A stretch of DNA of 64,000 nucleotides, taken from the NCBI GenBank assembly GCA_037176725.1, contig JAZBRS010000029.1, forward strand, positions 119,879,001 through 119,943,000, given 5' to 3'. Of the stretch, positions 55,742 through 64,000 are shown one piece after another. Position numbers and translations under genes: made by a program. How positions within the stretch are numbered: position 1 is the first letter of the stretch; each line of letters begins with the position of its first letter. The DNA comes from Posidonia oceanica. Lineage: Eukaryota; Streptophyta; Magnoliopsida; Alismatales; Posidoniaceae. Under the pieces are notes generated by a model. The model did no database searches and had not been told where the DNA came from. It saw only the letters and a program-made list of their open reading frames with translations.

Positions 55742-56202
55742 CACGCATACTGAGCTACTAAATTGCCTGTGTTTGTGAACCCACTGATCCCTTGGACTTA
55801 GGAGCCACACCTCTAACCTCATCTCACGAACACCTTATGGGAAAAAGGGGGAAACATTCCAACACTGAGATGGAGGCAAATCATAAAGAGCTCCCTTCCA
55901 GTTCATGAATAATAAGTCCACACACTTTCCTTGAGTCGGGCATGCTACCCTAGCATAAATCTTAGTAAGTTGTGATTAGGTAGGTGTCTACGGCCAAACT
56001 TAGAAGCACAAAAGAGGGGAGTGCACCAAAATGAAAGTGTTTCGGTCCATCAATAAATGAATATCTATTGGTCGAGCACTCAAACAGGGGTGAAGAAAGA
56101 AAAGAAAAAGAAAAAAAAAGAAAAGAAGACAACAAAGAAGCTGTCCATCAAACAAATAGAAGAAAAAGAGGGGAAAAGATGGCAACAAAGAAGCTGTCCA
56201 AG
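55742..56202 (+). other. Non-coding interior of Tat derivative
   Basis: No gene. Holds A-rich tracts and two copies of CAACAAAGAAGCTGTCCA (about 56132 and 56183), with a third just past the solo LTR at about 57270. Confidence 0.6.
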
Positions 56203-57250
56203 TGTTCGATGTAGAATCGAAGAAACTTTAAATCCGCAAGTGCACGGTGCCAACACGTAGCAAGGGCAAGTGGGAGTTGAACCACAGGGACTTGGTTTCG
56301 TTTCTAAAAATCTCGATGCAAATACTCAATCGAAGAAGAACATAAATTGGTGGAGAGAGTTGTTTACACTAATAAAAGCAAGATATAAACTAAAAGAACA
56401 TAACTACACGAAATTATTTTAAATTATGAAAGTAATAACATGATTAAATCTAAACTAGTAGTAAAAGACAATGACTAAATTAAAGAAAGAGGTAGAAGAA
56501 ATGGAGAAGAACAATAAATATTAGAGAGAAAATGAAATTACCATTGCTTGAAATTTAATATTACAAAGCTTATATGAAAGAAAAGACAAGAAGAACCTAT
56601 ATCTTAAGTTACACCAGAGAAATCCCACGCATGCAAGAAAGGAAGAAGGTCCTAGAGAAGAAGTATACAAAGTAGAAGCTCCTCCTTCCCCCAACACATT
56701 GGGTCTATTTATAAACTTATTAAGGTTAATCCACGTTCGGAAACAAATCCGATTTAAATGACAAATATTCAATTCAAATACATAAAAGATACGTCGTTAT
56801 CTTGATCTACGCAGAAGAATCAATCAAAAATATCAAATCCGGGTGCCTAGGAGGCGCCCAAACAGCCATCTGGCGCATGGGAGGCGCTTGTATCTCTAGG
56901 ATTGCACTAATTTGAAATCTTGTATTTATTTGAATTTTATTCCGTATCTGTTGAGAACTTGATTTTCGGGATTTGTCTTTCGTGAGTACCTCCGACGGAT
57001 TTGTGTCTAATTTTTGCTTCTCCTTTATTAATTTATCTAATTACCTGGTTCTAGCACAAATTGCATAAAACACCCTCGAGAAGCATTATTTATAAACGTG
57101 AATGGGAATGACATATGCATGAATTATGTGACTATCACTTTGACTGAATGCTTTTAATAAATTCCTGAAAGGATTAGTCCGAAAGCACATATATTTATGC
57201 AAATAGATATGACAATTTGGTCTATGAATTACATAATTATGCACTCATCA
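56203..57250. mobile_element. Solo LTR, TSD CCAAG
   Basis: 1048 bp starting TGTTCGATGTAG and ending CACTCATCA, bounded by CCAAG on both sides (56198-56202, 57251-57255). Near the left end it carries CCGCAAGTGCACGG and GAACCACAGGGAC, words that recur in many plant LTR repeats. No coding domain. TG...CA ends and a 5-bp duplication around a non-coding 1-kb unit fit a solo LTR left by LTR-LTR recombination. Confidence 0.8.
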
Positions 57251-57255
57251 CCAAG

Positions 57256-58740
57256 AAAAATGAAAAGAAGGCAGTAAAGAAGCTGTCCAAAAATCAAAAC
57301 TGAAGAAATGGGGAAATTACCAAGCACAGTAGGCTTCGACCTTGAACTGGGGGGTATAAGCTCCAAATATTTAGCTGAAGTCTCAAGATAGGACATTGAC
57401 CCTTTTTTTCCCCACACCTTGCACTACACACTTAAGGGCAAGAGACAGGAACCTAAGGCTAGGGGCAGAGGCGAGCCTAAAGCATCTCCTAGCTCAGGAA
57501 TGCACAATGGATCCAATTATCAAGGTTTCCTCCCATAAAGTTTTCTGATTCCCAGCTTCATGAGAGATTTTCTTTCTCTTACTAAAAAATCAAAAAAAAA
57601 AAAAAGAGAAAAAATCCAAAAATCCAAAGAAATAGAAAATAAAAAAGCCAAAAACCAGAAAAGCCCAAAAGTCCAAAAAAAAAAGAAAATCCAAGAACCA
57701 AAAAACCAAAAAAAAAAATCCTGAAAAAAGAAGAAGAGGAAAACACCAAAAAAAAATCCAAGGAAGTAGAAAATTCAAAAATAGAAAAAATAGGGTAAAA
57801 TCTACCCAACCAATACCACCGCATGATACTGATAACAAGTCTTGACCTATGATACAGATATCTAGGGCATTTGCGACTCCACGTCATATTTTGACCCCTC
57901 CTATTCAGGACGGTCACTTGGTATTCGCCTATGAGCCGATGCTGAAATCTCAAGAAGAGACAGTCCCTCGTTAGGCATACCATCCTCATTTAGACAATAA
58001 ATTTGAGGCCAGACTTATTATCCTCCACCTAAGTTTATTTCATGCAACCCATGTCTATATTTGTTTATTATCTTTCCTTGGACTAGGGGCAAGGGGCACC
58101 CTAGATGGAATAACAAGTTTACTGACATTGTGCAAGTTTCTTACTAAAATGTGTTGGACGCATACATTGCTGCGTCTTACATTAGATGCTGACAACACCG
58201 GTGTCTAACAATCTAGAGAAGATAAGTCCAGCACCTTTGGAAGAACGACACACAAGCCACATTTGTGTACAACTAGGATTAAACGAAGGCAACGTAATTA
58301 GTAGAGAAGAGGTCAACCCCCTTTGCCTGACACCCGGGAACATCATGGACCTCACGCTCACTAACTTACGTGTCATAGGATGATGGTCCTTATGGAGAGT
58401 GTAGGTTACACTCGATGAAAGGGCACCCGACTATGATGAATTGCATTCATGCATGTGCCAGTCCGCTCTAGATAATGAGAAAAATTCCTAAGCCATTCCG
58501 GTATACAAATCAAAGCAGGCAATGATGGAGGAACCTCATTATCTAGAGTCATGCATTGCATATCAAGACCACCTCTCTTACACTCCTGCCATCATGCATC
58601 CATGCAAAGCGCATTACATTGCATCATAAATGGTTTTCAGAGCCGATTTTCTCTCCAATCCTCCTTAGACTTCCTCACCCTAGTGCTGGTCGTCTTTTCT
58701 ACCTTGCTTGACTTCCTCGCTCAAGTGCCGGTTGTCTTTT
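57256..58740 (+). other. Non-coding interior of Tat derivative, A-rich
   Basis: 57590-57795 is a run of AAAAATCCAAAAA-type words; its long minus-strand Phe-rich frames are artefacts. 58145-58215 has another ACGTT palindrome cluster (GCGTCTTACATTAGATGC). Nothing else recognised. Confidence 0.6.
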
Positions 58741-58744
58741 CATT

Positions 58745-59250
58745 ACCTTGTTCGACACCCTTGGGCAACGCCCGAGGTCGTGTCCTCTTTATCTTGACCC
58801 CCTTGGGCAACGCCCTCGGCCGTGTCTTTAGTTCGACCCCCTTGGGCAACGCTCGAGGCCGTGTCTTCTTTATCTTGACCCCCTTGGGCAATGCCCTCGG
58901 CCGTGTCTTTAGTTTGACCCTCTTGGGCAACACCCGAGGCCGTGTCCTCTTTATCTTGACCCCCTTGGGCAACACCTTCGGCCGTGTCTTTTAGTTTGAC
59001 CCCCTTAGGCAACGCCCTCAACCGTGTCTTTTAGTTTGACCCCCTTAGGCAACGCCCTCAGCCGTGTCTTTTAGTTTGACCCCCTTGGACAACGCCCTTG
59101 GCTGTGTCTTTATCCAGGTCCCGAGTGTTGGATCCCTCATCCAGCTCGATCCTTTTAGTTTGACCCCCTTGGGCAACACCCTTGGCCGTGTCCTTATCCA
59201 GCTTCATCCTTTTAGTTTGACCCCATTGGGCAATGCTTGAGGCTGTGTCT
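58745..59250 (+). repeat. Tandem CCTTGGGCAACGCC repeat array
   Basis: About eleven units, spaced 40-100 bp, built on CCCCCTTGGGCAACGCC, a variable CTCGGCCGTGTCTT block and a TTTAGTTTGACC or TTTATCTTGACC spacer. Open frames on both strands through it are products of the repeat. Confidence 0.9.
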
Positions 59251-59254
59251 TTAT

Positions 59255-59720
59255 CCAAGGCCGAAGTGTTAGATCCCTTATCCAACTCGACCCCTTTATT
59301 TCTTATCCAGTCTAGTGGCAACAGGTGTTGGATCTCCTTCCCTTTCTAGCTCAAGTGTTGGTTCTTTTTGGTTTTCGAGTGTTTGATCCCTTATCCAGTT
59401 CAACCCGTTTATGTCTTATCCAGCCTGGTGACAGCAGGTGTTGGATCTTCTTCTCTTTCTAGCCCAAGTGTTGGTTCTTTTTGTTTTTCGAGTGTTGGAT
59501 CCCTTATCCAGCTCGACCCCTTTATGTCTTCTCCAGCTTGCTCACGGTAGGTGTTGGATCTTCTATCACTTTCCAGCCCAATTATTGGTTCTTTTTATTT
59601 TTTGAGTGTTGGATCCCTTATCCAGCTTGACCCCTTTATGTCTTATCCAGCCTGCTCATGGCGGGTGTTGGATCTTCTGTACCTTTCCAGCTTGGTGGCA
59701 GCACAGGCTCACATCTGAGT
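59255..59720 (+). repeat. Second tandem array, GTGTTGGATC units
   Basis: Four units of about 115 bp with GTGTTGGATCCCTTATCCAG, GACCCCTTTATGTCTTATCC and GTTGGATCTTCT words. It directly follows the first array and ends about 60 bp before the purine tract. Confidence 0.85.
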
Positions 59721-59833
59721 ATTGGATCTTCTTTTCCTTTTTCATTGAAAACCCTCTGGGTAGTGCCACATGGGAATATTGTCTCGCCTTGAAGTTAATT
59801 TCGTTCCGAAACCACCTTCAAGGAGGGACAATC

Positions 59834-61260
59834 CGTAGATATCCCGTTTTGGCACTCCCTTTGCACTTTTAGGTACCATTACACTATAGCATGTTCCATT
59901 CATTATTAGAAGCTATTTGCTCAACCCAAGTACTGTCAATAGGCCCATTTGCCAGTCTGGATTGTTAGACGCTGTATTCCACAACGTCTAACGTTAGACG
60001 CAAGATATACAACGTCTAACATTAAATGCTGGAATTTTAGCGTTCTACGTTGAACGTTGGAGTTTCTAGCGTCCAACGACTCTAGCTCAGTTTATTTCCA
60101 AATCTGTCAATTTTTCTTTTTAGACCCAAATCAAATTTCAAAGTCAAATGGGTCTACGTGCCTTATCTGTAGAGCCATAATTACCTCATTGATCGATTGA
60201 CACATGTTCCCTTGATTGATAGGCCAAATTTGGCAAGTTTGCAAGCTGGGTGTGTTGAACGCTGGATATCCTAGCATCCAACGTAGAACGCTGTAAATCA
60301 CAACGTTCTATAACTTGCAATTGTGTTACACAACTTTCCTTATTTGGTTGAATTCGAAACACAAATTCTTGCCTCCTTTAGAGGCCCGTTGACTAGTCAA
60401 AGCTTAATTTGGGCCCAATGATTGTTAATCAGCCAATATTGGGGGAATATTCCTTTATTCTGGCAGTTGTGTCACGAGTGGTCGTTGAACGTTGGTATTC
60501 CAACGTTCAACATAGAACACTGTGATTTCTAGCGTTCAACACTTCTGAATTGGAAACTTTTTGATACAGCTGCCTAATCACACCAAATTCGAGTCATTTT
60601 GCCATTTCTGCTCTCCCCCTACTTCTATAAAAGCAGGGGTACCCCCAGCCTTGAAGGGGGACACAATTTGGAATCTTAGACTTCATTTTTGAGAAAAGAG
60701 TTTGGAAAAGAGAGAAGTGAAATAGAGAGAGTTAGAGTGAAAGGAGAGAGCCAAAGAGCTTGAGTCTTCTTCCATCTCCGATCATGCCACGTCGTGCATT
60801 TCGTGCATAAATAAAAGGGGCTTTTCTTTTAATATTTTTCATATTGCATTTCTATTGCATGTTGTAGCTAGGCATTCATACATAGTTGCAACTGGGGGGG
60901 ATAAAACCCCTCGGGTAAGTATTTTTCTTTTTATTTCATGTCTCTTTTCAATTTATCTTGAACCACTTACTACACATTATTAATCCGCATTTTTAATATC
61001 GTTTTGCAAGGAAAAGAAGAAGAATAAGCTCACTTTGCACGGGCACCCTTGGGCAACGCTGGCGTTGTCCCAAGGTAGCTGAACCCGCACAAATCTATCT
61101 CCCCAAGGCGTCTCGAGGGCCAGCGCAAGCAAACCGAGAGTGGTGATCACACCGATTTCAACACACGTGGAGTGGAGAAGTTGGGAAACAAGCAAAAGGG
61201 GACGCTGAGAAAGCAAACGACACAAAACAAGCTTTTCTCCTCCAAAACCCCATATCCACA
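59834..61260 (+). repeat. Tat derivative 3' LTR
   Basis: 1427 bp after the purine tract AAGGAGGGACAATC. TATAAAAG at 60626. Compared with the 5' LTR it lacks one 46-bp duplicate, has about 30 extra bases near 60270-60305, and has a 50-bp insertion at 61041-61090 made of a near-perfect hairpin. Confidence 0.9.
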
Positions 61261-62442
61261 GTGGCCATATGTTATAGACGAGCATGCTTTTGAGGAGGCT
61301 GTTGTGTAGGGCTCCCACCTGTTCTTCCGGGAGTGCTGGCTCCACTATTTTTTCTTTTGCCGCTTTAGTCAGGTGAGTCGGGCTTTGAGGCAGTTCGGCT
61401 TGAGGCAGATGATCCCAGGGCCCTACTCGTCAGTTCGACCTTCTAGGTTGGCAGGAGGAGGTCGGCCAGATGGTTCTCAGCATCTTGCCGCACAGATCAA
61501 GAGCTAGCGTTCTGGTGGTTCCATTCCTCCTTCTGATGATACAACGGATACTGAGGTCGCGTGGAGGTCCTAGTTCAGTGCCACATTCTCTTGACTGATC
61601 TCCTTCCACCGCTCACTCTTTTATGGCCGCTCAGATGTGTCGATGGGCATTGGTTTTAGCTCATCTGGCAGCGTTGAAGCTCTGTAGAGGGAGTTAGCGG
61701 CCACCCACTGTTGGGTGCAGGAGTTGGTGAGTAGTTTATTTGTTATCCTTGATCCTTTTTTCCCTTTACTCAGATGTATCTTCCTGTCATGCAGATGGCT
61801 GCCACAGAGGGTATGACCGAGGCAGTGATGGAGTAACAAAGGCGGTTTTCGCTGAAGATTGAGGAGCTGGTGTGGGAATGGGATGCATTGCTGTCCCATT
61901 TGCACGAGTCTCGAGCATGGGTGAGCCTTTGTGCCTTTCACTTTTCTTAGTTGGTTGCTCTCCTGGTTTAAGCTGTTTGCTAATGTTGTTTGTCTGCATG
62001 CAGGCTGGAGGTGCTTCGACCAGTGTAGAACCTCCCCCTACTGGTACGATGGAGCCAACCGCTACTCACTCTAGGGATTCTCTTGATGAGGTCCGAGCTT
62101 GTGACATAGAGGTACCATCTGCCCTTTCTGACTGATTCATGTTATTACTGGGAGATTGATATATTTGCTTTTCTTGGTAGATCCAAGAGATGATGGAGCT
62201 CATACACATTCCTCCAGCCATAGGTCCTACTCAGAGTCAGTTGGACGACGCCCTCAGACATGCTAAGGAGCTCCAAGAATGTCTCCGTAAGTTGGAGCAA
62301 GAGCAAGAGAGTCATGCCAGAGAGTTGGAGGCTCGTCTTGCTGCGTTAGCGACAAAAGTGATCAGGGCTCAGTTTGAGGCTGACTCCATGAGAAGGGTAG
62401 TTTAATTGTAGCCATCGGTTCGTTTGCTGCCACTATACTGCT

Positions 62443-64000
62443 TGTAGACACCCCATTTTTGCAGTCATTCGTCGGCGGATTGCCCTAGAAGAACGTGCTC
62501 TGAAGCAGTAGACCCCACCCTAATCCAATCCAAATCCCAAACCTAGCCTAAGAACATAAATCCTCTCAAACCCATCACACCACAAGCCTTTAAAGCCCAA
62601 AGCCCATCTGGTGGTCCATGTCCAAGGAAACGGGCCCAGAATCCACTGCAATAGGCCCTGTCTGGCCCAACTGTGGATTCCAGCCGTGGGTATGTCCCGC
62701 GTATTTCATGCGCGGTTCCCTTGGGTCTATAGCCATTGCAGGCCGATCGAGCTCGCTGTGCGCTTGGTGTAGTCGGCCTTCGCTTGGATTCCGACGTGCT
62801 CCGTGGACACCCCAGTCTTCAGGCTCGCACCAGGAGCCAAGATTCCACACCAACTCCACCCATTTAAACCCCAACCAGCCATTTAAACCTGTCCCACGCG
62901 TGCCTCCGTGGACTACGTCGGATACATCCTCCACCACGCTTGGTTGACAGTCTGGCCTGCTTTCGGCGCCTCTGTGTCGCACGACCTGACGCCAACGACT
63001 CCTTGCCTCCCTGCGATGCCCTGCAACATGCCATCTCCAAGTCAACCTTCAAGAGCAAAAGAGGGTGGCGAGCAATCGGATGAAACACACGACCATTCTC
63101 TCCAGTAGCTGCAACTAGAGCCCTTACACCTTTTGGTCGACCCCGCTCTCGCATCCCTGAGCCAGCAATCACCAACCTCGAGCCACCCCGAGCATCATCT
63201 TGCCTCCTCCGTCGCTGACTAGGTCGTGCGCCCAGGAGATACGCTGCTGGCGCTGGGAACACCCTTCACTCGCTGATGCAGGTAAATTCTCACCCTTAAG
63301 CTTATGATTATCCCTTCTCTTGCCGCTGAGTATCTGTAAGCTTTCAATTGCCCGAGTTTGTTTGTTTTCGATCGTTGTTTTCCACCTCTCATCCTTGACC
63401 GGTGATTGGTTCAATACCTACGTGAGGCCGCCAGCCGTTGATCGTGTGGTTTCCCTCGTCCTAGCAGGCCATTGCATTGCATTCCTTGTTAAGTTTCTTC
63501 ACTCCCCTCACCCTTCTAGACGCTCCAGAAGAGTCTCTCCTGCTCCCGGCCTCCCCCATGGCCGGCCGGGCTTGAGGACTCTGGTGTCGACAAGCAAGGG
63601 CGGGGAGGAGTCAGCCTTTGGTCCATATTGCAGCCACTCGGTTCCCTCATCCTTCCCTTGCCTTCCCCCTGACCACGAGGAGCTGGAGGCAAGTTTTGGA
63701 GGTCCCAGGCCCAAACCGTGGTTGCCGGACCATCAGAACACCAGTGATGATCCCGCATAGGTGGGGGGGACAACCTAGCCATTTTCAACACTGATTCTTT
63801 TTGCTTTGAACTCCTGGATGCTTGCTTTTGCTTTTCTGATCGGTTTCGTGTCGCTTCGAAGTGATTTCATAGCGTGATGGTGCGAGGTAGTTCGTGGTCT
63901 GGAACGAACTCTGGAATGCTTATTGGCAGCGCGGGTAGCCCCTGCTTTTTGCAACTGCGGTTTTCCAGAGTCCAGATCAGTGTGATTTGAGCTCATTGTC
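62443..64000 (+). repeat. Probable start of another Tat-type LTR, runs off the window
   Basis: TGTAGACACCCCATTTTTG is the usual opening of Tat/Retand-type LTRs, and the following GCCCAAAGCCCA-rich text is typical of them. CATTTAAACC boxes near 62862-62888 could be its TATA region. No purine tract stands before it, so it would be a 5' LTR. The many short open frames to 64000 have no domains. Alternative: TTTTTGCAG at 62456-62464 could be an acceptor for a last PMD exon (IRRRIALEERALKQ, stop 62508). Confidence 0.45.

Larger units (their letters stand above)
49955..61260 (+). mobile_element. Tat-lineage gypsy derivative with gag only (TR-GAG/LARD type), TSD GTGGC
   Basis: LTRs 49955-51342 and 59834-61260 share their ends (TGTAGATATCCCG, with CG for TG in the right copy, and CCATATCCACA) and are flanked by a perfect GTGGC duplication (49950-49954, 61261-61265). 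The interior has a degenerate gag (53095-55413), a Pro/Glu repeat region and the last 45 codons of an integrase (55604-55741). Protease, reverse transcriptase and RNase H are absent. The remaining 5 kb is non-coding and repeat-rich. It splits PMD gene 2 and carries a solo LTR of another family. Confidence 0.92.
48716..62405 (+). pseudogene. Second PMD gene, multi-exon, split by a Tat element
   Basis: Likely exons: 48716-48892 (basic N-terminus RPRKLQVKRPRTRASA, donor GTACAG), 48980-49621 (MGFGHFLQIRPFVIHLGLL, FILWVEEMMITLEDVVRLMG, DVDQIGSYSWGSVVLVYLHL), 49706-49870 (AWIYEHFRHL then stops), 49942-49954. The gene then resumes past the inserted element at 61261 (VIDEHAFEEAV, FFRECWLHYF, ALRQFGLRQMIPGPYSS), and further exons end in a coiled coil (62181-62405: TQSQLDDALRHAKELQECLR, LEARLAALATKVIRAQFEAD). 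All landmarks are in PMD order. Many stops sit at expected Arg, Gln or Trp codons. Its protein is distinct from PMD gene 1, so this is not a simple tandem copy. Non-functional. Confidence 0.75.

Noticed and set aside
57582..57989. Phe-rich minus-strand membrane-like frames
   Set aside because: They come from AAAAATCC runs; no start context or homology.
58551..59021. Open frames on both strands with repeated PLGNARGR or AQGGQDKEDT units
   Set aside because: Pure products of the tandem array; several frames open at once shows repeat structure, not coding.
61600..62000. Separate minus-strand genes in the PMD gene 2 tail
   Set aside because: The minus frames are short and unsupported; the plus strand continues PMD exons with consistent splice sites.

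Overview
This window is nuclear DNA of a flowering plant. It is AT-rich, its genes have short exons with GT-AG introns, and it is packed with plant-type mobile elements (Copia, Ty3/gypsy chromovirus, Tat-type gypsy, LINE, hAT, MULE, Tourist-like MITE). The host gene looks more like a monocot homologue than a eudicot one, but that is a weak impression. I see no rRNA, tRNA, CRISPR or bacterial-style operon.

Left 38.6 kb (minus strand): a host gene of the PIAL1/PIAL2 type E4 SUMO-protein ligase family starts at 38611 and runs leftwards. Eleven exons join in frame to about 320 residues (961 nt spread over 33.7 kb), and the SP-RING exon is not reached before the left edge. The introns are swollen by insertions. 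Intron 1 holds a Tourist-like MITE. Intron 2 holds two LINE remnants in opposite orientation. Intron 5 is about 22 kb and holds a complete Copia element (12190..17054), a decayed DUF1645 gene fragment between direct repeats, and a small mosaic TRIM-like element (18502..30963) that was itself split by an 11-kb gypsy chromovirus (18770..29801). Intron 6 holds a deleted hAT element with a perfect 8-bp target duplication. A Copia remnant (1..2742) and a possible hAT tail lie beyond the last visible exon.

39.2-42.8 kb: a broken MULE (MuDR-type) transposase gene with two small introns, followed by a 195-bp tandem repeat.

43.2-62.4 kb: remains of a Tat-type gypsy element in minus orientation. Its 3' LTR ends at 44837 and is preceded (in its own orientation) by a polypurine tract. 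Antisense to it lie two plant-mobile-domain (PMD) genes on the plus strand. The first (46029..47282) has a TATA box, two exons, an uninterrupted reading frame and a poly(A) signal. The second (48716..62405) carries stops and is split by a younger 11.3-kb Tat-lineage gag-only element (49955..61260, TSD GTGGC), which itself carries a solo LTR (56203..57250, TSD CCAAG). The right edge probably enters another Tat-type LTR at 62443.

Most insertions were dated relative to each other by structure. Target duplications read directly are ATGTA (Copia), ATTAC (chromovirus), ACATT (mosaic element), GTGGC (Tat gag-only), CCAAG (solo LTR), CCAAGGAA (hAT) and TTA (MITE).
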